A DNA stretch of 64,000 nt, taken from Ananas comosus (lineage: Eukaryota > Streptophyta > Magnoliopsida > Poales > Bromeliaceae). Both the position numbers and the translations under genes were made by a program. The notes below the pieces were generated by a model that saw only the letters and a program-made list of their open reading frames with translations, made no database searches and was not told where the DNA came from. Positions 33,588 to 46,647 of this stretch are shown piece after piece; the stretch's first letter is position 1; the number at the start of each line of letters is the position of its first letter. The stretch lies in assembly GCF_001540865.1 (NCBI RefSeq), contig NC_033622.1, positions 16,515,695 through 16,579,694 of the forward strand, in the 5' to 3' direction.

Positions 33588-36500
33588 TCAAGCCGTTTCG
33601 TTGCCGTTTTCTACTGAGGTGCTTGAAGTGGCATCGTCAATGGACAAGTTTGAAATACTTTCGGCAACAGCACTCCCTTCTCCATCCGAGGACGGGGCCT
33701 TCTGAGAAGCAGAATCCTCGCTGGGGATCTCTGGAGTCTCAGCAGAGAGCTCAGAGTTATCTGAGGCTTCGGATTGTCCTGCAGGTTGTTGTTTCTGCAG
33801 GCTCCAATACATGATGCTAGCAGTAAGCGTGAGGATCATCTTCTGATTTACCTGTTGTACAACAAACAGCAGTTTGCATCTTAAAGTATCTGAACAAAAA
33901 GGAAGAAAAAGGAAATACAGAAAAGTAATTTGAATGATCTAAGGTAAGAGGAAAGAATAGTGTTAAGTGCCTCTTTTGGCCCAGCCGCCCAGATAAAGCC
34001 TCTGCCTTTTGGAATAGAGAAGCTATTGACATTAGCTTAGCAAATGTCAGAGTATAATGCCAGCACATACAAGAAAATAATACGATAAAAAGAACATATG
34101 GTCAAACAGTTGGCTATCTAGTCCTGGTTCCCTCCAACATATCAACATAAAAAGGTCTTTCTTGAGAGCCAACATGGTTCTGCTCTGGATTTGGTGACAT
34201 TCTTCAAAAGCAATTAATGTCCCGATTGATCAACTACTTACAGGGATTTGCCGAGAATATTTGCGATAAAGGTTTTTGTTTTGCTAAATTACCTCCATGA
34301 TGTCCTCTGGCAACAAAAAGACAGAACATCCGAGCTTTCTAGCAACACTGATAATGTATGTGGCATTTAACTTCTTTTCCTCCTCTGTATTTGAACAACA
34401 TAGAATAAAATGGTCAAAATAATGATGTTGATCAATATAAACGAGAGAATATAAAAATATGGCAGTAAATGCCCACAAAATGCCTGATAGTTATTCAGCA
34501 TTTGACCGCAACAAGTAAATAAGTAGAAGCCAAAGAGCGCACCATCTTCACCCTTGGTAACTAGCTTCCAGTTAACTACTCTTGCCTCCACAGCACTAAG
34601 GAGCTCGAGAAAAAATATCCCGTTTGATAGGTTCCTATCCTGAAGGAGCAAAAAATATCAGAAAATAATGTATAAAATGTCAGGAGGAAATGGGGGATAA
34701 GGATGAAAAGTACCTTGAAACTTTCGATCTGAGAAGTTTTGCCTGATGCCTTCACCTTACTATTTGCCCAATTCAGGATATCAGCATCTGATATCTCTTT
34801 TTCTTGAGAGTGGAATCTCAGGTTCTTCAGTAGTTGGAGAATATTAAATCTCATTAGCTGCCAAAGAAAAGCTGAAAGAAAGTGTAAAATAAAGGGTTAA
34901 ATGATATGCCTGGAACAAAAAGCACTCAGGATGCATGAGAAAATAAGGGGAGAAAAAGTTGCAGAACATAAAACAAGCCCTGGGAAAATAACCAACTTAT
35001 CTAATAACAATAGGTAAGTAGAAAACAAAGGAAATAAGTAAAATTAAGAATGAATCAGCAAAATTGATGTTATTCAAGAAAACTACCATTTTTAGATAAC
35101 AAGGGCAGGACATGAGGGATATCCAAACCATAAAGATATTTGTGATGAGATGACTTACCAAGAATTAGCTTTTTATTTCCTTGTACGATATCATTTCCAG
35201 CAACATTCACTAAAGAAAATTTTAACTGCTTCCCAAGTTTTATAACTTGGTTGCAGTTTTCTACTTTCCGGAATGGCATCTTTATTGGCGGCTTTGATGC
35301 TTGCTTCCAATTAACTGATCCTGGAGAAATTTTGTCAAGAACCTCCAAAAGAACCCATCTGCACATGCTTTTTATCAATCAGTAAATAACGCATTTGGCA
35401 ATCCCATTAACTTGCAAAGACAAAGCTTACCCATTTCTGACATCTTCAAACAAATTATTTACATAAGTAACAATTCCAAGACTGTTGATCCACAGCCGAA
35501 AGGCTCTCTCTTCCCTAGATATAAGGACATCATCAGGCGTACTCTGTGCAAATGCAATCTTTTTGTTGTCGGTGGACAAACCATTCCTGCATACATAATA
35601 GTATGAACTTAACCATATGAGAAATGTTGCGTGAAAGGAATGTCTCTGCTTTCTTAAGTAAAGTTCTATTGTTAAATGAATATGCCATGCAAGTTCCACA
35701 GCTTGCAGAATTACTAATACAGTTAATCTAACTGTCAAAAGATCACAATTTGAAAAAAAATAATAGTAATAAATTATTTTAAAACTTGTTGAGGGAAGGG
35801 AGAACAAGAACTAATTTTCACCTGTGCTGGAAAATTTGGGCAACAAATGCCAGGTTCAAATTAGGAGAACCTTCAATGATATCCTTAGGAGTCAGGTATC
35901 TTTTGCAATCCAACTTCTCTGCTTGTTCGAGAATCATTTTAGCTCTCTCATTTGGATCCTTAGTATCCAAGGTAGTTGTTGAACTGTGCTCAGGGGCAAG
36001 AGCATTAAGAAGGTAAGCATAGGCTTCTCCATCCTAGATATAAAGAGGCAAGTAAGAGAGTATGAAAGAATAGGGAAGGAAACAAGACTAGTTAAAAGAT
36101 TAAACATATAAACGACTTTAGCTCACACAAAGAATTGTTACCATCCAGATAGTAGTTAACTAACTAACTTGGTGGTGAAGAAATTCATTCTTTCCTGATG
36201 CAGAGCATCCAATGCTCTAAAAAGAGCAACAAGATGAAACAATTGATGCACAACAAAATGATTTACCCATGGTTTTGTATCCAGATTAACTTGAAATTAT
36301 ATGCCCAAACTTGGTACTAACGTTATGATTATCAACTGAAATGCAGACCAATCCATTTTACTACTCTTCATAAATATATTACGTTTCACTGCACCATAAT
36401 TCTTATTTGTAGATAGTATTGATGTTTCACATCATAATAATAATAAGAATTAATCTTCAATTATATAATCTAGCTGAGTTTGAGAGTCAAATCTTTTGTA

Positions 36501-39361
36501 CCAAAAATTATCTTAAGAGTGTCGTCCAACTAATAAAACAAACTACAAATTTCTGTAATTCAAATTCCAGAATGCACCTTCACATCAGAAGAGAAATTGC
36601 TGACAGTTTTCTTATAGCCTGCTTTCTTGAGATGAAAATTCATCCATTTAAGTAACATCTTTTCTGGTGCCAAGCTCATTAGCTCCTCCACATCCTGTCC
36701 AATACAATGATAATAAATCAAATAACGATAACCCAAAGAGTCAATAAATTTATTATGGAAAGAGGGAGAGCAACAGTAAATATATGTGTTGCTCCACCTT
36801 GTTGTCATCTTCCACTAACTCCACCAGCTGGGGTGTCTTCTTGAGGTTCAGGTCAGCCAATAGTTGTATCTGACAATGGGGCCAAGATTAGTCGGTAAGC
36901 ATAACAACTTTTCTGGACAAAAGTAAGGATAACGACATTGACAATATGAAAGCTCGTGTAGATTAGACTCCGTTCTTCCAAAAAGAAAACAACATAATGG
37001 ACCAACGACTATAAGATATGCACTATCCAGTTATAATTTTGATCACAGAAAATTAGTAACTCCTATGATACATCTATCACTGTATTCAGGAAGTTCAAAA
37101 GAAAATTGCAGAGTTTCCATGAGCTTACCTTTATAATTTGAGATATCAAACCAAGAACCAAATGAGGCTGCACAAAAAATGATACAACTTCAGTCTGCAA
37201 GTCTAAGTCTGAATCGCATATTTAGCTTTTTTTGTTCAATAATAATCTTTAAAAATGAAAGCAATAACCAAAACAGAATATTTGCAAGAAGATCCCAATA
37301 CTTGGTTTCTTCAATTATCAAGAATGTAGAAGGAAAATCGGTTAAAAGATTCTTTTACAGTATTAATCACAAGTAATGGGCACTTAAACATCCAAAGCCA
37401 GGTAAGCAAAGAAAACACTTTTCAAGTCTTAGCGAGAAGGTTTACGCAACAATGTTGCAAGCCTATGCTTCACGAGCTTTCACAGCGTACAGTTTACTGA
37501 AATCTAGCACGATTGGAGTCCTTGTTTAGGTTTCCTTTTTTTATAACTCTCATTTTGTCCTACTTGTAACCATTTCCTCCTTGTATCTCTTTAGGGCTTG
37601 TTTGGATGATAGAATAACTTCTCCTGCATTTCTCCTCTTGTTTTCCAAAGATCAATAATTGATTACTGAGAAAATAAGTCCAAATACATGTGAGAAGGAA
37701 TAAATAAAAATATTTTTTGAGGTACTATGAATCACCTTGTAGGTGTAATGCATTGTGCTGAAAAATTATGATTTTTAGGACCTTCCAATGGACTATAATC
37801 AAACAGTTATATTATCAACTTATAATCATCAAAGGTAAACCCCATTCAACATATATAACCGGCATATAAAACTTCCTCCGACAGCTAAACAGGTTATATA
37901 TTTTCGTATCATCCAAAATCAAGTACAAGCTTGATTTTCTAAGTAGCATATATAGTACTTCTTGCAGTACATTGATTTTATATCTCTAAATAAAAGTGCA
38001 AGCTACTTAAGTGAATCTTCACTACAATGTGAAGCACTTCAGAGAGATCCACAATTTGATATTCCTATGAAGTAGTCAAAATAGGTCACGCCTCAGGAGA
38101 AAAAATAGGCATGAGCTGGAAGAATGAACAGAAGAAGGTAAATGGCCCAAACCCAGCCTTTCAAGATCATGTTTCTCAGAGAAGATGAGTAGTAAAAAGG
38201 TTTATTTACAAAATGCAATACATAGTCTTTTGAAAAAACTACAGCAAAGAACAAATAGAAGTAAATCAAGAGAAAAAAGTCAGAACTCACTCGCCCTTCG
38301 ACCAAATCCTGTGTCCCAATATTAACAACAGTGCATCCAATAGCCTTTGCAGAGTTGAGGCAAAGAGTGTGATTCTCATTTCTCTCCCATGGGTTGAGAA
38401 CCCGCTTTGTGTTAATCGCTCTCTCATCTATCGTCCCGGGCACAGCAACATTGATCAATTTACTAATCAAGTAAGAGAAAAGGCAATAAATATTATGGAT
38501 ATCATAACTTATTCCTATAAGCACGAAAACATCTCTCGTTAAGATCATACCATATGGTAGCGAAGTTATAAAAGAACCATGTACCTTAATCATCTTATCT
38601 TAATTTCTTTCTCAAGTTTTATATATCGAACTAACATAGAATAAGTCAACAAGGGCACTTCACTCACCACAAGAGAACGCCATCCCTCACAAGATTGAAC
38701 AGATCATTTGTTGCGGGGTCTAACGGCAGATACTTCTTCAAGAACGGGTCCTCTCCGAGATAGCTGTTGATGTGCGCCACATAAGATGACTTCTCTGATT
38801 CATTAATCGTGTGCAAGAGTGTAGTGGTGGTGGCTTTCAAGAACGAAGAGGAATTCTTCGTGCTGCCGAGCTTAGCACCCGACCGAGATTGAAGTTTCAA
38901 ATATTCCTGCCAGAAAGTTCCCAATACTTACACCATCGTCGAATTTTGCTTCTACTAGCCTTTCATATAAAAACAAATTGCAAATAAAAATACCCGAAGG
39001 AACGATTCAAACTCAATCTCCTGGCTATCATCTTGGTAGGACTCGCCAAGAATGGTGCCAATCTCCTCCGCGGTTAGCACGTCATTGAGGCCCTTCAATT
39101 TCGCCATCAATGGGGGCAAATCTTTAACCGTTACATGGCTGGATTCTCTCTTCGCGGAGAGAAACTACCCAATCCAATCCAATCCAATCCAATCAATGGG
39201 ATTCAAATACTAATCAAGAAACAAGAGATTTAGATATACTACATCATAATTAGGGTTTCTTTCGGATTGTTTACCTTGGATTTGAGCCCTCGAAGCTCCA
39301 CCTGTGTGAATTGGCTCTGAAGCCATGGATCGGAGACCAAAACACCGACGAAACCCGACAT
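33588..39361 (-). CDS. FIM: Fimbrin (plastin), actin-bundling protein, 14 exons, 691 aa
   Basis: Exons in transcript order: 39361-39275, 39164-38994, 38906-38668, 38462-38291, 37167-37129, 36869-36798, 36694-36578, 36033-35822, 35586-35431, 35358-35159, 34871-34714, 34639-34543, 34384-34293, 33851-33588. All use GT-AG borders and give one frame of 692 codons. Fimbrins cross-link actin filaments into bundles through two tandem actin-binding domains, each with two calponin-homology (CH) domains. The N-terminus ([20 protein letters not shown]) is the usual plant fimbrin start and replaces the calcium-binding EF-hands of animal plastins. CH1 lies at about 122-240 (with [20 protein letters not shown]), CH2 at about 265-370, CH3 at about 390-500 ([12 protein letters not shown]) and CH4 at about 510-620 (MYWSLQ at its end). 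The Ser/Glu-rich tail is typical of plant members. Length equals Arabidopsis FIM1/FIM5. I see no damage. Which FIM paralogue it is remains open. Confidence 0.96.
37591..37926. mobile_element. Probable MITE in the fimbrin intron between exons 4 and 5
   Basis: GGGCTTGTTTGGATGATA at the left and TATCATCCAAAATCAAG near the right form degenerate inverted ends in a 1.1-kb intron that is otherwise AT-rich. No clean target duplication was found. Confidence 0.4.
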
Positions 39362-40196
39362 ATTCTCTCCCTTTCCAATCGCCTGTTCTCCCTTTATAAA
39401 CTACTTCCTATAAAAACTCCTCAGCAAATCCTACGAATCCTTTTTCCCAACATTAAACACCATCTCCAGTTTCCTCACCTTACAACTGATGATAAATGCA
39501 ACACAAATCAAGCAAAAAGAATCTCAAAAAATAATGAAAAATGATGCCAAAAAAAAAAAAAAAACTAATAATTCTCCCTACTTGGATCTGAAGAAAAGGA
39601 CGATAAAACATGGGATCATAGAAAACATTTACCTGTCGGAATCCGAGGTTCTTGCGAGAACACGTAATCTTCGGGCTAAATTTTTACGATTAATCTTTCC
39701 ATTTCTCGATTTCTGCTTTGATCAATTAATAATATTCCGGATTACGTGGGGCGAGTGATGGGGGAGAGGTGGTGGGGGCCGAAACCTCCTGAGATTTCGC
39801 TCTGATGAGAGAGAGAGAGAGCAAAAGGAGAAAATTAAAACAAAAAAATGAAAACATACGAGGGTGTTTGTTTTTGCGGGCCTGCGTGGTCGGTGGAGCT
39901 CGGTATTTATAGGCCGAATCTCGTGACGGTTTGTTTTTTTTTGAACCGGACCGGTGTTACGGTCCATTCGACCGTTCGGAGGTTTGATTAAGAAAGCGGC
40001 TGGTCCGATCCGAACCGGTTGAGCTGTACATCGGACGGTTGTCGATTTGTGTCCGGGGGTTGGGCTAAGGCCCAATGGGATTACGGCCCAGATGAATATG
40101 GGCCAATATTTTGAATCCCAATTGGCCCTGTCATTAGAACTATCCCAAAGCAACTAGGCTTTGGGCCTTTCAATTACACTCTTATCATTCATTTTA
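39362..40196 (-). promoter_or_regulatory. Fimbrin 5' flank
   Basis: Upstream region on the minus strand. A short (CT)n-like tract on the minus strand (complement of about 39807-39822) and an acceptor-like or leader region near 39640 suggest a 5' UTR and possibly a 5' UTR intron. The 143-codon ORF at 39722-40153 (-) has no family features. Confidence 0.35.
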
Positions 40197-40590
40197 GGAA
40201 AAACTTCGAATACCACCCCTATAGGTTTTTACTTTCTCGATTTAGTACCATATAGTTAAAAATGTATCATTTTAGTATCTCGTGGTTTCGTTTTTCTCTT
40301 TCCGTTATCCCCTCCGTTAATTTTTCCGTTATATTAGTGATAAAGTTAAAATCATAGGGTATTAAAATAAAAATTCGGTAAACCACAGGATAACGAAATG
40401 AATATTCAATAAACCATATGTGGGATATTTGAAATTTCTTATATATGATTTAACGGAGAGTTAACGAAGGTGCTGACGGAAGGAGAGAAATAAAATCACA
40501 GCGTATTAAAGTGATACATTTTAAATTATATGGTACTAAAGTGAAAAAGAGCGAAACCACATATGATGGTATTTGAAGTTTACCCTCCAT
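40197..40590. mobile_element. Long-TIR MITE, copy B
   Basis: The ends are inverted copies over more than 60 bp: the left reads AAACTTCGAATACCAC then TTTAGTACCATATAGTT, and the right, reversed, reads AAACTTCAAATACCATC then TTTAGTACCATATAATT. It is related to the element at 2867-3216 and is non-coding. Confidence 0.65.
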
Positions 40591-41648
40591 TTTATTCTTA
40601 AGGTAATTATTTATCTTACTAAGGTCTTATTTGGTATTGAGGTCCAACTAATACTAATAGATAAAATAAAGTTTCCGTAATCCCTTAAAGAACCTAATGC
40701 TCAGAAACGGCATTTTACTCAAAAGAATAATAGTTTCTGAGAACGATAAATTTTAGATCCTCGAATTTTAAAAATTCTGTTATATTTTTAAATAAAAAAA
40801 TTATTGATAAGATGAGTGAACAAATTTTAATCCTAAAAAAAAACTAAAATATAAAATTTACGCTTATATCATAAGTGTAAAAATAGTATTGCTCTTTCCC
40901 AAATTTGATATTTTAGTAACCTCCCCTCTGGGAGAGTAGAAAAGAAAAGGCAAACCACCTCTTCAAAATCTGATGCAATAAATTAGAACAGTGCAACCAA
41001 ACTGTAGCATTTGTCCTAAAATGACAACAATAGCATGTGGCGAAACATAGATAGCCACACTCACTTCACATGGAGCCTTCATGTTTCCAGTCAAATGCCA
41101 ACTAAAAATAAGTATTCAAGTATTTGGGAAAAAAAAAAATTAAACACTTGCAATAATGTACAATAAGCCTACAATTAATAATGCATGAGGTTAGTTAGCA
41201 ATATATCTGTCACGACCCCACAATACTTTTTAAACACACAATTTTGTCTTATCATTCACACACTAGAGCTGTTCTTCATCAATATACTTAAATAACAATT
41301 ATTCAATTCTCCACATTGATCTTTTACAAGTTTTTTTTGTCACAACTCCATACATGTAGCTTGATTTTGAAGAGATTATGTCACCTTCTTGTGGGAACAT
41401 ACAAGAAATCTTTAAAAAAGAAATATCATTTTCATACCAGGACAGTAGTAAGAAAATCGCTTCGATATAAAGCAAATGCAATTGTAGATGTAAATATAAA
41501 GCAATAGAAGATGTAGCACATAACATGTCTCAATCTACTCTGACCGAAAGAATGACCACCAACCAATACATAAATCCAACCACAGTAATGAATTTGCTAA
41601 CTTGCTATAAATTTGAACCGAATAATCCGAGTAGCAAGGAAATTCCTC
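40591..41648. other. Intergenic and 3' flank of the FLA gene
   Basis: AT-rich. The stretch 41200-41648 is probably the 3' UTR and flank of the FLA gene on the minus strand. The short ORFs at 41316-41752 have no recognisable features. Confidence 0.5.
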
Positions 41649-42428
41649 TCACAACGAAAGCATCAATCCGCCAGAAACCGCGAAGAACAAGTAACTCGCA
41701 AACCCAGCATGAGTTTTGCATGAAGAACTTGTTGGGCTCGACGACTGCGTAGATTTGGGTGCGGAGCCGTTCCCACTCGTTGGAGACAAATCCGACGGCT
41801 TCGTTTCCGGAGCGGGGGCCGGAGCAGGAGCTAGAGGGGGGTCGGTACTGAAGATTTGCATGGGAAGTAAAACCTTATCCACCTCATAAACCGCGACGGG
41901 CGCGGTAGAGAACACACTGCTGGTGATCTTCGGGTTCGACCATTGCGATTGGACACGGATTAGCCCCATGTTATCGGTGAGGTTAAGCGAGTACTGCCCG
42001 CCGGCAAACGTGCTTACCGGGTTCAAACTGCTCAAGTTCTTGAACTCCGCCAACGAGTAGTATTTCGGGAAGGCGTGGTAGAGCAAGAGTGATTTGAGCT
42101 GGTCTTGAGTCAGGTTGGCGAACGTGGATTGCTTAAGCGCGGCGAAGGCGGAGTCTCTGGGGACGAAGATGGTGATGCCTTGGTCGGTGTTGTTGGCTTG
42201 GTTTTGGAATGTATTGATGACTTGGGTTTGGAGGAGGTAGCTGAGGAATGTGTGGAAGGGGCCCGCGACGGAGAGGAGGTCGGTGAGGTTCACGTGGTGA
42301 GGGGCAGGGGCGGGGGCGGGGGCCGGGGTGGGGGCAAGAAATGGTGATGGAGGGGATTGGGCGATCGAAGGAGTTATGAACATCATGGTTAGTATGGTAG
42401 TTGCAAAAATGGCTTTATTGAAGTCCAT
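41649..42428 (-). CDS. Fasciclin-like arabinogalactan protein (FLA7-like), intronless CDS, 259 aa
   Basis: The cell-surface protein has all expected parts. A signal peptide covers residues 1-24 (ATTILTMMFITPSIAQ). A first arabinogalactan Ala-Pro stretch (APTPAPAPAPAP) follows. One fasciclin domain spans about 47-190, with the H1 box GITIFVPRDSAF, the YH box LLYHAF and the H2 box YEVDKVLLP. A second AP stretch (PPLAPAPAPAPE) and a Ser/Pro/Thr linker come next. The hydrophobic end (YLFFAVSGGLMLSL) fits a GPI-anchor signal. NxS/T N-glycosylation sites occur at NLTD, NNTD, NLTQ and NLSS. FLAs act in wall adhesion and matrix organisation. The single-domain layout with VNLTDLLSVAGPFHTFL is closest to FLA7 as I remember it. 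The ATG at 42428 is used because the upstream codon in frame (42437) is TTG. Confidence 0.92.
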   Translation of the reverse strand: MDFNKAIFATTILTMMFITPSIAQSPPSPFLAPTPAPAPAPAPHHVNLTDLLSVAGPFHTFLSYLLQTQVINTFQNQANNTDQGITIFVPRDSAFAALKQSTFANLTQDQLKSLLLYHAFPKYYSLAEFKNLSSLNPVSTFAGGQYSLNLTDNMGLIRVQSQWSNPKITSSVFSTAPVAVYEVDKVLLPMQIFSTDPPLAPAPAPAPETKPSDLSPTSGNGSAPKSTQSSSPTSSSCKTHAGFASYLFFAVSGGLMLSL

Positions 42429-42461
42429 TGTGTACAAAATTGCCTCCTCTTTCTCAAGTCC

Positions 42462-43579
42462 CTGTAAGAAGTATGAAACATAACAATAACCAAATTAAGA
42501 AGACATGAGAAGCCCACGACCAACACGAGGCGCTTCCGGTCTAATTTTCGAGTTTTTGGTTGGCAAAGGAACAAGAGAATGGATGTTAATGATACTTATG
42601 AAAATGACCGCAACTTATTGGCGAAGATCCTTCACAAACAAAGGACCACATTTTTTTTGGATGGTAGTCTAAGAAGAAGAGTTCATGCATGAAGAAAGTG
42701 ATGGATACTAAAAGATTAATGTCTTTGTCTTCCCAAAACATGATGTGGGAAGCAGATCCAGTCATTCTCACATATCAATCAATCGGAAAGCGTCGAATAG
42801 CTGGATCCCACAACAAATACTAGCACACTGAATACACTAAACCACAACAAAATTAAACAGCTAATAATACTATATTAGAAAGCTTAATATAGGTACCATT
42901 AGCAGCTAATAATAGTATCTTCCATTAGAAAATATATTTTTAATATTTGGGTCTGCTAAAGAAATATAATATTAAAAAAAAGATCAAAAAAATATGGAAG
43001 ATCAACATGTCTTTCTTTCCTTTTCTTTTTTGTTTTCTTTTTTCTTTAGTTTTTTGATCAACAGATCCAGGAGCAGGTTGGAAAGAGAAGTTGGTAGAAT
43101 ATACAGCAAGCAAACCCACCAAGAAGAAGAACCATCAAGAGAGATTCTAGACCCCAGGGGGGGAAAAGTTAAAAGACAACATGTACAACCTTTACTTTAG
43201 CTTGAAGAATAAGCTGATCTAAAAATTACAACATAAGTAGCAGCAGCAACAACAAACAAGCAAATGGAAGCAAAAGTAAGCTTCACCACCCCCTTTATTT
43301 TAATATTTGCTAGATCTAGATTTATTGCCTGCAAAATATAATATTACATGGTCTCCAGGAATGTTGCCAGTGGAAATTTGTTAGCAAACACAAAATGCCA
43401 TGAAAAGTGGCCTGATTTAAGCTCAGGAAAACAAAACCAAAAAAAAACAAAAACAAAAACAAATACACAAAAGAGACTTCAGTTTTAGTGAAACTACCAG
43501 AGAATAACAACTACAATAGCAGCAAGATCTTAAACAGCATTAAATGGACTCAAAATTTAGAGAGAGAGAGAGAACAAAC
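42462..43579 (-). other. Probable 5' UTR intron of the FLA gene (about 1.1 kb)
   Basis: On the minus strand TTTTGAG then GTTTGTTC (donor at 43579) follows a CT-rich leader, and TTCTTACAG then GGACTTG (acceptor ending at 42462) lies 34 bases before the ATG. Leader, donor and acceptor are well placed for an intron in the 5' UTR, though no transcript evidence is available. Confidence 0.5.
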
Positions 43580-43607
43580 CTCAAAAGGGGCTCCAAATGT
43601 GAGCTCA

Positions 43608-43609
<2 letters not shown>

Positions 43610-43656
<47 letters not shown>
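43610..43656. repeat. (GA)n tract in the FLA 5' leader
   Basis: About 22 GA units on the plus strand, so (CT)n on the FLA sense strand. A second GA tract lies at about 43790-43820. Confidence 0.85.
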
Positions 43657-43659
<3 letters not shown>

Positions 43660-43785
43660 GAAGCTCAAGGGAGGTAGGAGTGAGAAAGGGGTGTTATTTA
43701 AAAGAGTGTGTGGAGAGAATTGTGTGAGGTGGCAGCTGGTGAGGGTAGTAGGTACTCCTAACACAGAGAGAGGCTCATGAGGACC

Positions 43786-43824
<39 letters not shown>

Positions 43825-43970
43825 AAGAGATCAAATGCTTGTTAACCTTTTTCTTGTTTTTTTTTAATCTTTAATGTTAAGATAAGAAATGTTATTTGTA
43901 CATAAAAAAAATTAGTATAAATTTATGAGAAATACTGCTATACACCGGCTGGCCATTCAAATTTTTAAAG

Positions 43971-44126
43971 TTTTTTTTTTTTTGAGAGAGATAGGTAGCA
44001 CGTTACCCGCTTCGTTTACTTTATTTAAAAATAAAGTTAGCTAGAAATGTGAATCAACTAGGATTCGAAATTGGGTCTCGGGGACCAACAATCAAGCCTT
44101 TTGCGACTTACTCTAAGAAGGGTCGG
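43971..44126 (-). mobile_element. tRNA-derived SINE, copy 1
   Basis: In minus orientation the element carries a B-box-like TTTCGAATCCT and ends in a poly-A tail (poly-T at 43971-43983). It is flanked by a 15-bp target duplication with one mismatch: TTCAAATTTTTAAAG at 43956-43970 and TTCAAAATTTTAAAG at 44127-44141. Confidence 0.8.
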
Positions 44127-44141
44127 TTCAAAATTTTAAAG

Positions 44142-45409
44142 TTAAGATTAACTTTTACACAATAATAATCTGCTTAACAGGTTACCAATCAATCATAAAG
44201 ATAATATTTAAAAATATACATTAACTAATTACCAAATTTGATAATATCCAACAAATTTTTATTTCCTAATTTAATTTTGTTGCTTACCATATTAGATAAT
44301 GGCTATTTTCATAAGTGATAAATCTTCATAAATTCAAATTTAAAATTTAACTTGAGTTTAAACTTTATATTTATAATTGTATAAATTAAAATTAAATTTT
44401 AGAAAGAAAAAATTTATATTTAAACGAGTAAACATTCAATTCAACTTGTCAATTCAATATTAAACTAACATGAAAGTTCAAAAATGTTAATATCTTTAAA
44501 ATTGTAATTTAAGTTATAGTGTATTTATAAACTTTTATTATCTATTTAAATAAAAGATTTCTACATTTTAAAGTAAGTTTAAATTGTTAATTCAATATTG
44601 AAAAACAGCATTAAATTTCAAAAATATTGATTAAATTTAAATTATAAATTTAGATTTAATTTATATTATTCTTAAAAAATAAATTTTGTTAACTATTTAA
44701 ACATAAAGTTTTCATGTTTGAAAATTAATTTTAAATTATAAATTACTAAATTTATGACTCAACGCGATCATAAATTATTATTAAAATCTGCCTTAAAAAT
44801 GGATAATTTAATTAAAAATTTATTCTCTCCGTGATTCAAGGGCAGTATGCAAAATTTTTCAATATTAGTTATTTAACTTTTTAATATTAGCTATCTCTTT
44901 TTCCAAAAAAAATTTTAGATTCATATACCTGGTGATTGATACTGTTTGTGCAATAGCAGGTCATCTTTTTTTATGCATAAATCTTAACCCTTCATCGATT
45001 AAAAATATACAGCTAAGATTAGAATGGAGTATTGAAGCATTGCTCTAAATTTCTATTCAATGCACCCAAAAATTTAGATAGCATTTTTTATTCTTTTAAT
45101 ATTAAGATAAAAATATAAAATAATAGACTTTGGATGAAGAGAGTGTAAAACTTTTGTATGTTACTGAATCTACCAGTAGCATTTTTTTTAAAAATAGGTT
45201 GTTTTAATTTTTTTATAATTAATATTATTTTAGTATGTCAGAATAAAATTGTATAAAATTTAATAATTATATTAGTTATTGGATATTAATTATTGATAAA
45301 TTTTAGTAGTTTTATTATCTAAAAAGTTGTTAAAATATTATAAATTGATAAAAATGTTGTTGAATTTGACTGAAAGCTATCAAATTGAATAATTTTTTTT
45401 TTTTTATAT
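44142..45409. other. AT-rich intergenic DNA, no gene seen
   Basis: Long AT-rich stretch with many AATTTAAATTT-like words and no usable ORF. Confidence 0.55.
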
Positions 45410-46375
45410 GGTATCGTTTGGTTTGGGGATAAGCAAAAAGTGGCTATTCCAGGGATAGGTATAAATTGAGGTATAAGGGGGGATTAGATTAATTTTGTGT
45501 TTGGATGAAAATTTGGTTATTTCTGGGAATAAAATAAATAGTGTTTGGTTAGATAAGATGGAATAAGAAGGATAGTGAGTTTTATAAATAAAAAGTAATG
45601 ATATTATCCTCTTATTATATTTGAATTTAAATTTTTAAATTTATATTTTAAAATTTAGAATTTTAACTTTAAAAGTTTAAAATTTGAAATTTAAAATCTC
45701 AAATTTTAAATTCAAATTTTCAAATTTTAAATTTCAAACTTTAAATTTTAGATCAAATTTAAATTTGAAAAAGTATAAAATATCAAATTTTAAATTTCAA
45801 ACATTTAAAATGTAAAATTTAAAATTTGAAATTTAAAATTATAAACTTAATTTGAGATTATAAATTATAAATTATAAATTTTAAATTTAAATTTTAATTT
45901 TAAAATTTAAAATAAGAATAAGGGTGGAACAATTAATAAAAATAATTTATTATAATAAATTTATAATTTTTTTTAAAATTCTACTTAAAATTAAATTTAA
46001 TAAAAAAAATTTATTATAATATTTAAATATAATTTATTATAAATTTTATTATAATATTTAAATATAAATAATATGTATAAATATAGTACAATTAATAATT
46101 TTATAATAAAAATAATGTATTATAATTTATAACATAGCATATTTATATACTTTAGTTTTAATTCAATTTATAATTTTAATTAAGTTTGAAATTAAGTATT
46201 GAAATAGCACTATTCTACCAAAATAGTGGAATAGCAAATTTCTTGCTATTCCGGAATAACCGGGAATAGAAAGGTTTGACCGGGATAAAATATCTCGATC
46301 AAATTTCATCCTGTTTGGTGGAATAGCGGGGATAACTTTCGTTATCCCCGCTTATACCCCCAACCAAACGGGGCC
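45410..46375. mobile_element. Harbinger-like element, about 966 bp, family with TTTGGTT ends
   Basis: The left end reads CGTTTGGTTTGGGGATAAGC; the right end, reversed, reads CGTTTGGTTGGGGGTATAAGC. The subterminal word GGCTATTCCAGGGATAG is shared, with one change, with the element at 62231. The interior is made of AT-rich self-complementary words. TAA follows the right end; the left flank is TAT. Confidence 0.7.
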
Positions 46376-46478
46376 TAATGAATAAAAGCTAGCAAGAATA
46401 ATAACTGTGCGCATATATATATGGTCAATTTTTACATTCTAACTATCTAAATACTAATATTGTATCACTTATATTATC

Positions 46479-46626
46479 TTTTTTTGAGAGATAAGTAGTA
46501 CGCTATCCGTTTCGTTTATTCAAAATGAAATAAACGTAGCTGAAAAATGTGAATCAACTAAGATTCGAACTTGAATCTCAGGTACCAACCACCAAGCCCT
46601 TTGCCACTTACGCTACCCGTTTAGTT
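46479..46626 (-). mobile_element. tRNA-derived SINE, copy 2
   Basis: It has about the same sequence as copy 1. In minus orientation it shows an A-box-like TAGCGTAAGTGG, a B-box AGTTCGAATC and a poly-A tail (poly-T at 46479-46485). A 21-bp target duplication with two mismatches flanks it (46458-46478 and 46627-46647), starting TATTGTATCACT on both sides. Confidence 0.85.
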
Positions 46627-46647
46627 TATTGTATCACTGGTATTATC

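Noticed and set aside
44040..44070. A tRNA gene at the B-box-like sequence
   Set aside because: No cloverleaf or acceptor stem; poly-A tail and target duplications show a SINE.
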